The notes under the pieces: generated by a model | What the model was told of the DNA's origin: nothing | Database searches by the model: none | What the model saw: only the letters and a program-made list of their open reading frames with translations | Made by a program: the position numbers and the translations under genes | In this document: one piece after another, positions 55,854-64,000 of the stretch | Numbering within the stretch: the first letter of the stretch is position 1 | Layout of the letters: every line of letters starts with the position of its first letter | Assembly (NCBI RefSeq): GCF_013170845.1 | Contig: NZ_CP033367.1 | Span: 1,860,001 to 1,924,000, forward strand | Length of the DNA stretch: 64,000 nt | Source: Mesorhizobium loti R88b | GTDB taxonomy: Bacteria; Pseudomonadota; Alphaproteobacteria; Rhizobiales; Rhizobiaceae | Reading direction: 5' to 3'

Positions 55854-57430
55854 CGTCCGGCCATCCGTTTCGACTGGACATAGAGCAGCCAGGTGAGGGG
55901 GAGCGACATCGCTACCATGATGAAGGCGTAAGGCGCCGCAGAGGCATAATCAATCTCGCCACTATAGGACCAGAACGCCATCGCCAGGGTCCGGGTGCCG
56001 TTTGGCGCCAGCATCTGGGTCGCGGTCAGCTCGTTCATGATGCCAAGCGCCACCAGCGCCATGCCGGCCGCGGCTCCGGGCGCCGACAGGCGGATGGTCG
56101 TCGACCACAGCGCGTTGAGCGGTGCCCGGCCGAGGCTGGACGCGGCTCGCTCGAGCTCGACCGGCGCCTGCGCGATCGAGGCGCGCAGGCTGACCAGCGC
56201 GCGTGGCAGGAACATGAGTGCATAGGCGACCAGGATGGTGAACAGGGTCTGATAGAGCGGCAGGGCGATGCGCACGGTGATGGTGACGAGCGCCAGTGCG
56301 ATGACGACACCCGGCAGCGAGCCGACGATGTAGTTGCAGCCCTCCAGCAAGCGCTGCAACGGTCCCGGGGCGCGGATCGAGATCCAGGCCATCGGCATGG
56401 CGGCGACAGTGGCGAGCAGGGCGCCGGCGAGCGCCAGGAACAGCGTCTGGCCAAGCGCCAGGCCGATCTCATCGAGGCGCCACACATCTGTGCCGCCGGC
56501 GGCAAGCCAGCGGCCGATGGTGACGAAGGGCACGCCCAGCGCCAGCAGCGTGGTGACAAGAAGCAAGAGGAGGCTCGGGATGGTGGCGCGTCCGAGATTG
56601 GCGCGCTGCTGATAGCGGGCGGCACCAGAGCCGACACGGGCATAGCGCTCCTCGCCGCGCACCAGCACTTCGAGGCCCAGAAGCACGAAGCAGCAGGTCA
56701 CCAGCACGCCGGCCAGCATGTTGGCGGCCGGTCCGTTGAAGGTCGACTGGAACTGGTCGACGATCGCCGTGGTGAAGGTGTCGAAGCGGATGAAGACATA
56801 GAGGCCGTATTCGGCCAGCAGATGCAGTCCGACCAGCAGCGAGCCACCGCAGATGGCGAGCCTGAGCTGCGGCAACACGACACGCCAGAATACGCGCCAC
56901 GGCCCAAGGCCAAGGGCTGCGGCCGCATCCTCCAGGGCAGGATCGAGGCGCCGCAGCGCCGCCGATATGGGCAGATAGAGGAAGGGAAAATAGGCGATGA
57001 CGGATACCAGCACGCCGGCCCACAGGCCATGCAGCCCGGGCACCATGGTGATCCAGGCATAGGAATGCACGAAGGCGGGAATGGCGAGCGGCGCCACGCA
57101 CAGCCAGGCCCACAGCCGGGCGCCAGGCAGGTCGCTACGTTCGGTCAGCCAGGCCAGCGCGACGGACAGCACGATGGCGATCGGCACGGCCAGCAGCACC
57201 AGCAGCGTGGTGTTGACCAACAGTTCGCCGACGCGCGGCCGGAAGACAAGCGCCGAGACGGTGTCCCAGCCGGTCTGCACCGCGATCCAGATGATGAAGG
57301 CGAGCGGCAAAAGGGCGAGCAGCGAAACGGAAATGGCGGCGGTGATCAGCCAAGGCGCCACGCGCCTTCGAGCCCTTCTGCCAGTGCCCGAAGGCAGGCC
57401 CGAGCGCGTGAGATCGACCGCGGACTGCAT
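55850..57430 (-). CDS. fbpB: Iron(III) ABC transporter permease FbpB
   Basis: This protein of about 526 residues has roughly twelve helices in two tandem binding-protein-dependent permease modules, as usual for FbpB, a fusion of two permease domains. It would carry ferric iron delivered by FbpA. The start is unclear: ATG 57430 ([11 protein letters not shown]) is taken here, a GTG at 57481 would add 17 residues, and neither has a strong ribosome-binding site. A hairpin separates it from fbpA. Confidence 0.88.
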   Translation of the reverse strand: MQSAVDLTRSGLPSGTGRRARRRVAPWLITAAISVSLLALLPLAFIIWIAVQTGWDTVSALVFRPRVGELLVNTTLLVLLAVPIAIVLSVALAWLTERSDLPGARLWAWLCVAPLAIPAFVHSYAWITMVPGLHGLWAGVLVSVIAYFPFLYLPISAALRRLDPALEDAAAALGLGPWRVFWRVVLPQLRLAICGGSLLVGLHLLAEYGLYVFIRFDTFTTAIVDQFQSTFNGPAANMLAGVLVTCCFVLLGLEVLVRGEERYARVGSGAARYQQRANLGRATIPSLLLLLVTTLLALGVPFVTIGRWLAAGGTDVWRLDEIGLALGQTLFLALAGALLATVAAMPMAWISIRAPGPLQRLLEGCNYIVGSLPGVVIALALVTITVRIALPLYQTLFTILVAYALMFLPRALVSLRASIAQAPVELERAASSLGRAPLNALWSTTIRLSAPGAAAGMALVALGIMNELTATQMLAPNGTRTLAMAFWSYSGEIDYASAAPYAFIMVAMSLPLTWLLYVQSKRMAGR

Positions 57431-57540
57431 CACGTCAGACGCCGTGCCGCTGCCGTCCAGCGGCAACTTTTGAAGGACCACGGTTGCGGTCAGGAATGCA
57501 GCGTGTCGTCATCGACGAAAATGCCATCTCAAAACAAAAC

Positions 57541-57571
57541 GCTCCCGCGGAAGGCAAAGTCCCGCGGGAGC
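57541..57571 (-). terminator. Hairpin between fbpA and fbpB
   Basis: GCTCCCGCGG (57541-57550) pairs with CCGCGGGAGC (57562-57571) over ten bases. On the minus strand it is followed by GTTTTGTTTTG, a partial T-run. It should reduce transcription into fbpB relative to fbpA. Confidence 0.75.
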
Positions 57572-57604
57572 ACGGTCTGACGTCCTTATCAGGACGAACG
57601 GCAA

Positions 57605-58612
57605 CTAAAGCAAGCCGGCTGCCGTCATCAGGTCGGTGACCTTCTTGGAGTTCAACGTCGTGGCGTCGACCTTCGGCGCCTGCAGCTCAACCAGCGGCAC
57701 CAGCTTCGGATTGGACTCGGCCTCCTTGCCGACCGCGTATTCGAACGACGTACCGTTCTTCAGCACATCCTGGCCGCCCTTGCCGGTCACAAACTTCAGG
57801 AAGGCCTGGGCTTCCTTCGGATGCTTGCTCGAGGCGAGCACGCCGCCACCGGAGACCGAGACGAAAGCGCCCGGATCCTGGTTCTTGAAATAGTGCAGCG
57901 CAACGTTCTTGCTGTTCTCGCCGGTCTTGGCCTGATCGCCGAAGTAGTAATAATGATAGATCACGCCGCCTTCGATCTCGCCGGCGTTGACCGCCTTCAT
58001 CACCGTGCTGTTGCCCTTGTAGGCGGTGAAGTTTGTCTTCATGGCCTTCAGCCAGTCAGCCGTCGCCGCCTCGCCCTTGAGCTGCAGCAGCGCGCTGACG
58101 ATGGCCTGGAAATCGGCACCCGAGGGCGATGCCGCCCAACGGCCCTTCCAGCTTGGGTCGGCAAGATCGAGCAGCGACTTGGGCAACTGGTCGGTCTTGA
58201 GTTTGGTCGTGTTGTAGGCAAAGACGGTGCTGCGCGCGGCCACACCCACCCATTTGCCGCTGGTTGCCTGATAGTCCTGCGGCACCTGAGCCAGCGTGTC
58301 GGCGTCGACCGGCGCGAACAGGCCGGCATTCTCGACCAGCACCATGGCGGGTGAGTTTTCGGTCAGGAACACGTCGGCGGGCGAGGCGGTGCCTTCGGCG
58401 ACGATCTGGTTGGAGAAGTCGCTGTCACCGCCATTGCGCAAGGTGACCTTGATGCCGGTCTCCTTGGTGAAACCTTCGGCCCATTCCTTGGCCAGGCTTT
58501 CGTGCTGGGCGTTGTAGACGATGATGCCGGCATCCTCGGCCATCGCCGGGCCGGCGATCAGGCCAATTGCCAGCGCCGTCGCGCCGACGAGCGTGGAAAG
58601 CGTGTATTTCAT
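57605..58612 (-). CDS. fbpA: Iron(III) ABC transporter substrate-binding protein FbpA
   Basis: This 335-residue periplasmic protein has a signal peptide (residues about 1-25, ending AMAE) and a transferrin-like binding fold. The YHYYY run (residues 219-223) matches the tyrosines that bind ferric iron in FbpA/FutA proteins. The ATG at 58612 follows GAGGACG. It leads fbpABC. A TGA-N9-TCA element overlaps its likely -35 region. Confidence 0.92.
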   Translation of the reverse strand: MKYTLSTLVGATALAIGLIAGPAMAEDAGIIVYNAQHESLAKEWAEGFTKETGIKVTLRNGGDSDFSNQIVAEGTASPADVFLTENSPAMVLVENAGLFAPVDADTLAQVPQDYQATSGKWVGVAARSTVFAYNTTKLKTDQLPKSLLDLADPSWKGRWAASPSGADFQAIVSALLQLKGEAATADWLKAMKTNFTAYKGNSTVMKAVNAGEIEGGVIYHYYYFGDQAKTGENSKNVALHYFKNQDPGAFVSVSGGGVLASSKHPKEAQAFLKFVTGKGGQDVLKNGTSFEYAVGKEAESNPKLVPLVELQAPKVDATTLNSKKVTDLMTAAGLL

Positions 58613-58661
58613 GGTGTCGTCCTCGATCTGGGGTTTTGGCACGAGGCCACCTATCGATACC

Positions 58662-58676
58662 TGACCACGATAGTCA
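58662..58676 (-). promoter_or_regulatory. IRO-box-like element (possible RirA site) before fbpA
   Basis: TGACTATCGTGGTCA on the minus strand fits TGA-N9-TCA, the IRO box recognised by the rhizobial iron-sulfur repressor RirA. It overlaps a TTGACT that could be the -35 hexamer of fbpA. The consensus is short, so chance matches are common; support comes from its position before an iron operon. Confidence 0.5.
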
Positions 58677-58898
58677 ACATTGATGATCTCGCTCAGGCAC
58701 AAACGTTGGCCTCAGGCGATTAATCCACCGGGTGCAAAATAACGGCGATTGGCCCGATGAGCGTTGGCGCGCCAAGGGAATCCGGGCTCCCCTTGCTGGA
58801 AGAAGCCCGCGGACCGACCGTCATCGGCTCACATCGACCTGTCAGCAAACTTTCGTGACTTGCCCGTAATTTGGCTTGGACATTATTTCGCCGGCCAC

Positions 58899-58926
58899 GT
58901 AACAAATCAGTGCCGAGGCACGAAAT
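58899..58926 (+). promoter_or_regulatory. SigF-type ECF promoter before the sigma gene
   Basis: GTAACA (58899-58904), 16 bases, then CGAAAT (58921-58926) closely match the ECF promoter I recall for SigF-type factors with NrsF anti-sigmas in Caulobacter and Bradyrhizobium (about GTAACC-N16-CGAA). It lies about 18 bases before the GTG start, so it probably autoregulates the sigma/anti-sigma operon. Confidence 0.6.
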
Positions 58927-58943
58927 CGGGGGAGTGAACTCTT

Positions 58944-59480
58944 GTGAGCGGCAAGGACGAGGCCGAGCTTTCCCGGCTGTTGCGGGCCGCGATCGCGGGA
59001 GATGAAAGGGCTTACGCCGACTTTCTGCACCGGATTGCCGCGTTGGTTCGCGGTTTTGTGCGGCGCAAGATCGTGCAGGGCGGAGTCGATCCCGAGGATG
59101 TCGTGCAGGAAACCTTGCTGGCCATTCATGTGAAACGGCATACCTGGCGCCAGGACGCGCCGGTGCTGCCGTGGATCTATGCGATCGCCCGCTTCAAGCT
59201 GATCGACGCGTTCCGGCGGCGCGGCCGGCGCATCGAGATCGATGTCGACGATATCGCCGAGACGTTCGCCGAGCCGGAGCCCGAAACCGTCAGCGAGCGT
59301 GACATCAACAGGGCTCTCGACGGCCTGTCGCCGGCACAGCGTTCCGTGGTTTCGGCTGTGTCGGTGGAAGGCCGATCCATCGGCGAGACGGCCGCCAAGT
59401 TCGGCATCACCGAGACGGCGGTGCGTGTGTCGCTGCATCGCGGACTTGCCGCCATAGCCAAGCGTTTTGGGCGGGAATGA
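58944..59480 (+). CDS. ECF sigma factor (SigF/NrsF-associated type)
   Basis: This 178-residue sigma-70 family protein has region 2 (GVDPEDVVQETLLAIH, LPWIYAIARFKLIDAFRR) and region 4 (LSPAQRSVVSAVSVEG, then the helix-turn-helix GETAAKFGITETAVRVSLHRGL). The start is GTG 58944 with GGGGGAG upstream. The next gene, an NrsF-type membrane protein two bases on, is its expected anti-sigma. Related pairs respond to oxidative or metal stress. Confidence 0.92.
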   Translation: MSGKDEAELSRLLRAAIAGDERAYADFLHRIAALVRGFVRRKIVQGGVDPEDVVQETLLAIHVKRHTWRQDAPVLPWIYAIARFKLIDAFRRRGRRIEIDVDDIAETFAEPEPETVSERDINRALDGLSPAQRSVVSAVSVEGRSIGETAAKFGITETAVRVSLHRGLAAIAKRFGRE

Positions 59481-59481
59481 C

Positions 59482-60120
59482 ATGAGGACCGAGGATCTCA
59501 TCAGGGCGCTCGACGCCGATGCAAGCAGCAAGGCGATGCCGCTGCGCTCGGCCTGGTGGCTGGCGGCTGGCGCGGCCATTGTCATTGCGGCGGTCGTTTT
59601 CCTGCTGACGATCGGTCTGCGCCCCGATTTCATGGTGGCCGCGCACACGATGCGCTTTCTGTCCAAATTCGTTTTCACCATCGTGCTGGCCATCAGCGCC
59701 TTCGCCCTGATCCGTGCCTTGTCGACACCGGGTGCGGCGACAGGCCGGGCGATGGCGGGGATGATCGCGGCGCCGCTGCTGGTCGCCGTTGCGGTGGTGC
59801 TGGAGCTCTTCATGGTGCCGGAGGCGTTGTGGGGCACGCGCATGGTCGGCTCCAACATGATGATCTGCATGGGCTTCATCCCGCTGATAGGCATCGGCCC
59901 GCTGGCCATTTTCCTGTGGATGCTGCGCTATGGCGCGCCGACGCGGCCGGTGCTTGCCGGCGCGGTGGCGGGGCTGCTTGCCGGCGGGCTGGCGGCGACC
60001 TTCTATGCCGCGCACTGTTTCGACGACTCACCGCTTTTCGTCGCCACCTGGTACACGATCGCGATCGCGGCCCTTGCTGTGCTTGGCGCGCTGGGCGGGC
60101 GGTTTTTCGTGCGCTGGTAG
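59482..60120 (+). CDS. nrsF: NrsF family (DUF1109) anti-sigma factor
   Basis: This 212-residue protein has six hydrophobic segments and the NrsF/DUF1109 pattern with TEDLIRALDADA at the N-terminus and conserved cysteines in MMICMG and AAHCFDDS. NrsF-type proteins hold the ECF factor at the membrane and release it on stress, possibly through these cysteines. ATG 59482 is two bases after the sigma stop. Confidence 0.9.
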   Translation: MRTEDLIRALDADASSKAMPLRSAWWLAAGAAIVIAAVVFLLTIGLRPDFMVAAHTMRFLSKFVFTIVLAISAFALIRALSTPGAATGRAMAGMIAAPLLVAVAVVLELFMVPEALWGTRMVGSNMMICMGFIPLIGIGPLAIFLWMLRYGAPTRPVLAGAVAGLLAGGLAATFYAAHCFDDSPLFVATWYTIAIAALAVLGALGGRFFVRW

Positions 60121-60299
60121 CTGGGTACCTGCGACCATACCTCGTGCATACCGATCCTTAATCATGCCGGCAATTGTTTGCCGGTTCTCCATATCGCCGG
60201 TACCCCAGGCGCAACCTTTCCTTAAAATCGATCCTTCAAGGTTTTGACGGGAAAAAGCGATTGCCCACGGGGGTGGCACAGATCGTGACATTGCGAGGA

Positions 60300-62264
60300 A
60301 TGATCGGGCCGAGGCCCCACAAACAGGCAGCGCCGGCGTTGCTTGTGGCCGGTCTTGCCGTGGTGGCAGCCTCCCTCATGCTGCCGAGGCTTGAGCTTGG
60401 TGCGGACACACTCAGGCTTTGTCTTCAGGTGTCGGTCGCCGTTGCCGCCGGTGCGCTTTTCCTCGCCGGCCTGTTTGTCGTCCGCATCTCCGACGACCGG
60501 CGGCAGATCGCGCAGAGCGAGCAGCGGTTCCGTCGGGCCATGCAGGATTCGGCGATCGGCATCGCTATTGTCGGGCTGGACGGGCGCATTCTCGAAACCA
60601 ATCCAGCTTTCGCCGCCATGCTTGGCTACAGCCGCGAGGAGATCGAGGCGCTGACCTTTCTTCAGATCACCCATCCCGACGACCTGCAGATCGGACGCGA
60701 AACGATGGACGGTCTGAAGGCCGGGACCGTCAATGCTTTTCACTTCGAGAAACGCTATCTGCGCAAGGACGGCACGCCCGTCTGGGCACATCTTGCCGGC
60801 TCCGTCATTCGTGACGAGACAAGCGGGCGCCCGCTCTATCTCGTCTCGCAGATCGAGGACATCGACGCGCGCAAGCAGGCCGAGGCGCGCATTGCCGAGG
60901 CCGAAACGCGGTGGAATTTCGCGCTGGCCGGCGCCGGCCAAGGCGTCTGGGACCTCGACATCCGCAGAGGCGGCACCACCTATTCCTCCACCTGGGTCAA
61001 GATGCTTGGCTATGCGGATGGTGAACTCGATGGCGACCCCGATCGCTGGCTGACGATGATCCATCCCGACGACCGCGAGGCCGTCGCCGAGGCGGACCGC
61101 GCCCATCTCGACGGCAAGACCGAGTTTTTTGAAGCCGAGTTCAGGATGCGCCACAAGGATGGTCAGTGGGTCTGGATCCTCGATCGCGGCAAAGCCATCG
61201 AGCGCGACCGGGACGGGCGTCTGGTCAGGGCCATCGGCAGCCTGACTGACATCACCCGGCGCAAGCAGGCCGAAGAGCGCCTGACGGTGTCGGCGGCGAT
61301 GCTGGCCGACGAGAAAGAGCGGCTCAGGGTGACGCTGCAGTCGATCGGCGATGCCGTCATCTGCACCGATGCGGCGAACCGCGTCACCTTCATGAACCCG
61401 GTTGCCGAGAAGCTGACCGGCGTTTCCGGCGCGGCGGCTCTCGGCAAGACGCTCGGCCATGTCTATTGGGCGGTCGACGAGGAGACGGGTCACAGGATCG
61501 GGGTGACACGGCCCGCGATTGGCGCGGAAGCGCCCTCCGATCAGAACAGCCGCGCCGTGTTGATCCGGCGTGATGACACACGCTGCAGCATCCGCCAGGT
61601 CGTGTCGCCGATCATGAATGAACGCAGCGAATTCTGCGGTCTGGTCATCGTCTTCCAGGACTTCACCGATGCACGTGCGCTGCAGCGCCAGCTGGCCCAC
61701 GCCGCGGCGCATGATGCGCTGACCGGCCTTGCCAATCGCTCAAGCTTCATCCGTACCATGGAGGGACTGGTCGATCAGGCGCGCAAGGACGGCACGACGG
61801 CTGGGGGCGGCCATCAGTTCATGTTCATCGACCTCGACCATTTCAAACTGGTCAACGACACAGGCGGTCACGCCGCGGGAGACGCCTTGCTGAAGCGGGT
61901 TGCCGAGGCGGTGCGCGGCGTGCTTGGTCCTGAAGACATCGTCGCGCGCCTGGGCGGCGACGAATTCGCGGTCATCCTGAAATCCGGTTCGACCGCCGGC
62001 GCCAGGATCGCGGCACGCTCCATCATCGATGCGATAGCCGGCCTGAACTTCACCTGGGATGGCCGCCAGCACGCGATCGGCGCCAGCATCGGCCTGGCGG
62101 CGATCTGCGCCAATTGCGGGGAAGTCGACGAGATCATCGCCAAGGCCGACGCCGCCTGCTACGTGGCCAAGGCCGCCGGCCGCGGCTGCGTTTCCGTGGC
62201 GCCAGACGGCAAGATCGCCGACGACAGGTCGGTGCCGCCCACGCCGCTGGCTGCGGCGTCGTAA
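60300..62264 (+). CDS. PAS-PAS-PAS-GGDEF diguanylate cyclase
   Basis: This protein of about 654 residues has two N-terminal helices (about residues 12-28 and 40-62), three PAS/PAC modules (about 75-190, 200-318 and 335-460) with HPDD motifs, and a C-terminal GGDEF domain with an intact ARLGGDEFAVIL. No EAL domain is present. It should make cyclic-di-GMP in response to PAS input. The start is uncertain; GTG 60285 or 60273 are alternatives because AGGA touches the ATG at 60300. Confidence 0.85.
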   Translation: MIGPRPHKQAAPALLVAGLAVVAASLMLPRLELGADTLRLCLQVSVAVAAGALFLAGLFVVRISDDRRQIAQSEQRFRRAMQDSAIGIAIVGLDGRILETNPAFAAMLGYSREEIEALTFLQITHPDDLQIGRETMDGLKAGTVNAFHFEKRYLRKDGTPVWAHLAGSVIRDETSGRPLYLVSQIEDIDARKQAEARIAEAETRWNFALAGAGQGVWDLDIRRGGTTYSSTWVKMLGYADGELDGDPDRWLTMIHPDDREAVAEADRAHLDGKTEFFEAEFRMRHKDGQWVWILDRGKAIERDRDGRLVRAIGSLTDITRRKQAEERLTVSAAMLADEKERLRVTLQSIGDAVICTDAANRVTFMNPVAEKLTGVSGAAALGKTLGHVYWAVDEETGHRIGVTRPAIGAEAPSDQNSRAVLIRRDDTRCSIRQVVSPIMNERSEFCGLVIVFQDFTDARALQRQLAHAAAHDALTGLANRSSFIRTMEGLVDQARKDGTTAGGGHQFMFIDLDHFKLVNDTGGHAAGDALLKRVAEAVRGVLGPEDIVARLGGDEFAVILKSGSTAGARIAARSIIDAIAGLNFTWDGRQHAIGASIGLAAICANCGEVDEIIAKADAACYVAKAAGRGCVSVAPDGKIADDRSVPPTPLAAAS

Positions 62265-62277
62265 GCGGACGCGTACC

Positions 62278-62358
62278 TCTTTTTGACGCAATTCCCAAGG
62301 GAAAGCGCGATGCGTTTCCCCGGGAAAGCCGCTTCAAACTTTTCCTGGAATTGCTTTA
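62278..62358. repeat. Palindromic repeat element, copy C
   Basis: This copy runs from TTTTTGACGCAATTCCCAAG (about 62280-62299) to TTTTCCTGGAATTGCTTTA (about 62340-62358) and shares both ends of copy A's inner part. It separates the PAS-GGDEF gene from the convergent hbdA gene. The hbdA stop (TTA on plus, 62356-62358) is at its right end. Confidence 0.85.
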
Positions 62359-63234
62359 TCGCGTCGGGACGGGATGCTCGCCGCGATAATCGTAGAAGCC
62401 GCGCCCGGTCTTGCGACCGAGCCAGCCGGCCTCGACATATTTGACCAGCAGCGGGCAGGGGCGATACTTCGAATCCGACAGGCCGTCATGCAGCACCTGC
62501 ATGATCGACAGGCAGGTGTCGAGGCCGATGAAGTCGGCCAGCTGCAGCGGTCCCATCGGATGATTGGCGCCGAGCCGCATGGCAGTGTCGATGGCGTCGA
62601 CCGAGCCGACGCCCTCATAGAGCGTGTAGATCGCCTCGTTGATCATCGGCAGCAGGATGCGGTTGACGATGAAGGCCGGGAAATCCTCCGAGACCGTGAT
62701 CGTCTTGTCGAGCTGCTTCACATAGGTCTTTGCCGCCTCGAAGGTCTGGTCCTCGGTGGCGATGCCACGCACCAGTTCGACCAGCTTCATCAGTGGCACC
62801 GGGTTCATGAAATGTATGCCGATGAAACGCTCCGGCCGGTCGGTCTGCGCGGCGAGCCGCGTGATCGAGATCGATGAGGTGTTGGTCGCCAGGATCGCTT
62901 CGGGATTGAGCTGCGGACAGAGCTGCGCATAGATCTTGCGCTTGACCGTCTCGTCCTCGGTCGCCGCCTCGATCACCAGGTCGGCGCCGGCAAGATCGGC
63001 CATCGTCGGTGCCGAGGCAATGCGCGCCATCGCCTGGTTGCGCAGCTTCTCGTCGAGCTTGCCTGAGCCCACCTGGCGGGCCATGTTGCCGCTGATGGTG
63101 GCGATGCCCTTCTCGATGCGGTCAGGCGATATATCGTAGATGAGCACCTTGAAGCCTGAAAGCGCGGAGACGTGGGCGATACCCCCACCCATCTGGCCCG
63201 CGCCGATGATGCCGATCGTCTCGATCTTGCTCAT
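62356..63234 (-). CDS. hbdA: 3-Hydroxybutyryl-CoA dehydrogenase
   Basis: This 292-residue enzyme oxidises (S)-3-hydroxybutyryl-CoA to acetoacetyl-CoA with NAD. The nucleotide loop is [18 protein letters not shown] at the N-terminus, the signature [19 protein letters not shown] holds the catalytic His, and the C-terminal domain has [22 protein letters not shown] 63234 (MSKIETIG) is used. etfA lies upstream on the same strand, a common pairing in beta-oxidation/poly-3-hydroxybutyrate metabolism. Confidence 0.93.
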   Translation of the reverse strand: MSKIETIGIIGAGQMGGGIAHVSALSGFKVLIYDISPDRIEKGIATISGNMARQVGSGKLDEKLRNQAMARIASAPTMADLAGADLVIEAATEDETVKRKIYAQLCPQLNPEAILATNTSSISITRLAAQTDRPERFIGIHFMNPVPLMKLVELVRGIATEDQTFEAAKTYVKQLDKTITVSEDFPAFIVNRILLPMINEAIYTLYEGVGSVDAIDTAMRLGANHPMGPLQLADFIGLDTCLSIMQVLHDGLSDSKYRPCPLLVKYVEAGWLGRKTGRGFYDYRGEHPVPTR

Positions 63235-63289
63235 TACACCGATCCCGTCCGGAGCCCTTCCGCCTGAATTGCGGAAGCGCCCCACCTTT

Positions 63290-63336
63290 TTGTTTTATTG
63301 CAATTCCGGACGCAAAACCGCTGGAATTGCTTTGGC
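63290..63336. repeat. Palindromic repeat element, copy D (short)
   Basis: This shortened copy contains TTTGTTTTATTGCAATTCCG (about 63288-63307) and CTGGAATTGCTTT (63321-63333), the same ends as copies A and C. It lies between etfA and hbdA, which are in the same direction, so this copy does not supply stop codons. Confidence 0.75.
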
Positions 63337-63429
63337 CTCTGCGGCCTGTTTTTGTGCAGTGCAAACTAAAAGGGCGGGGCGACTTCGTCTACCCCACCCC
63401 AGGCATTTAATACGCTTTGTCCGAAAGCG

Positions 63430-64000
63430 TCAAAGCGCCTTCTGCAACTCCGGCAAGATGACGAAAAGATCGCCGACGAGGCCGTAGTCGGCAACCTGGA
63501 AGATCGGTGCCTCCTCATCCTTGTTGATGGCGACGATAACCTTGGAATCCTTCATGCCGGCGAGATGCTGGATAGCGCCGGAGATGCCGACCGCGATGTA
63601 GAGATCGGGGGCGACGACCTTGCCGGTCTGGCCGACCTGCCAGTCGTTCGGAGCATAGCCGGCATCCACCGCCGCGCGCGAAGCACCAACCGCCGCACCA
63701 AGCTTGTCGGCAACCGGCAGGATGACCTCCTGGAATTTTTCCGCCGAGCCGAGCGCGCGGCCGCCGGAGATGATGATCTTGGCCGAGGTCAGTTCCGGAC
63801 GGTCGTTCTCCGACAGCTTGTTCTCGACGAAGGTGGACAGGCCGGGATTGGCCGCCGCGTTGACTGTCTCGACCGCAGCGGAGCCGCCCTCTGGTGCCGC
63901 CTGGAAGGAGGCGGTGCGCACGGTGATGACCTTCTTGGCGTCGGTCGACTGCACCGTCTGGATGGCGTTGCCGGCGTAGATCGGCCGCTTGAAGGTATCC
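63430..64000 (-). CDS. etfA: Electron transfer flavoprotein alpha subunit (partial)
   Basis: The C-terminal 189 residues are present; the gene runs off the right edge. Family motifs are [15 protein letters not shown], the FAD-binding [27 protein letters not shown] and the end [23 protein letters not shown] passes electrons from acyl-CoA dehydrogenases to the quinone pool. The frame stays open through 64000 and reads [12 protein letters not shown] before the visible core, as in other EtfA. Confidence 0.95.
   Translation of the reverse strand, partial: DTFKRPIYAGNAIQTVQSTDAKKVITVRTASFQAAPEGGSAAVETVNAAANPGLSTFVENKLSENDRPELTSAKIIISGGRALGSAEKFQEVILPVADKLGAAVGASRAAVDAGYAPNDWQVGQTGKVVAPDLYIAVGISGAIQHLAGMKDSKVIVAINKDEEAPIFQVADYGLVGDLFVILPELQKAL

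Larger units (their letters stand above)
58613..58943. other. Divergent promoter region of fbpA and the ECF sigma gene
   Basis: This 331-base interval contains no gene. It holds the fbpA leader and IRO-like box on the left and the SigF-type promoter of the ECF sigma gene on the right, both listed separately. Between them is a stretch of about 200 bases in which I see no further clear elements. Confidence 0.6.

Noticed and set aside
60222..61712. A 496-codon minus-strand frame opposite the PAS-GGDEF gene.
   Set aside because: The sense gene has clear PAS and GGDEF motifs; the antisense frame has none.

Overview
The window is a gene-dense chromosomal segment of a high-G+C alphaproteobacterium of the order Hyphomicrobiales (Rhizobiales). 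Mesorhizobium or a close relative is the best fit. This placement is an inference from gene content and order: aerobic cobaltochelatase cobS/cobT beside a J-domain gene, tlpA divergent from argH-lptM-lysA with a TIGR02302 gene, metX-metW behind a SAM-II riboswitch, hisC-tyrC, ftsE-ftsX, CpdR, an ECF sigma factor with an NrsF-type anti-sigma, and a dispersed palindromic repeat of the rhizobial kind. I saw no rRNA, tRNA, CRISPR array, prophage, transposase or integrase.

Layout. 1-5.3 kb: a bolA-like 5' end, a J-domain gene, and a tight cobS - small exported protein - cobT - esterase/phytase-like operon. 5.4-6.4 kb: an ArsR regulator with an AHSA1-type protein. 6.4-8.2 kb (minus): rpmB, then a preQ1-I-like riboswitch, the queuosine-precursor transporter yhhQ and a spermidine-synthase-fold gene. 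8.4-17.6 kb: envelope, transport and detoxification genes (DUF3108, YddG-like exporter, YhhN, cupin, gloB, methyltransferase, an SbmA/BacA-like ABC protein with an odd ATPase domain, DUF1194, glycosyltransferase, DUF1330). 17.6-24.4 kb: metX-metW, hisC-tyrC, a PfkB kinase, DUF2125 and ChaC. 24.3-32.1 kb: accessory metabolism with divergent regulator/target pairs (GlxA-type, LysR). 32.2-37.5 kb: cell division and cell-cycle genes (ftsEX, hpt, cpdR, a TPR protein). 37.5-47.5 kb: DMT exporter/LysR pair, VOC protein, TIGR02302, a PLP dehydratase, lysA, lptM, argH and tlpA. 47.5-50 kb: an MHYT-PAS-GGDEF-EAL protein. 50.3-54.7 kb: ugpBAEC. 54.8-58.6 kb (minus): fbpABC. 58.9-60.1 kb: ECF sigma/NrsF. 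60.3-62.3 kb: a PAS-GGDEF protein. 62.3-64 kb: 3-hydroxybutyryl-CoA dehydrogenase and the 3' part of etfA.

The protein-coding content is mostly ordinary core genome. The more distinctive signals are regulatory or structural: (i) a preQ1-I-like aptamer whose pseudoknot strand is the yhhQ start codon itself; (ii) a SAM-II riboswitch followed by a terminator, with a shared hexamer that could make an antiterminator; (iii) a 103-bp palindromic repeat whose inverted termini supply the stop codons of both flanking convergent genes; (iv) a BacA/SbmA-type ABC protein whose Q-loop, signature and H-loop residues are all replaced; (v) a CtrA-type box between ftsE and its divergent neighbour; (vi) a SigF-type promoter in front of the ECF/NrsF pair; (vii) a near-perfect 48-nt hairpin that buries the ribosome-binding site of a LysE-type exporter.

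All calls come from reading sequence, translations and motifs. No database search or folding program was run.
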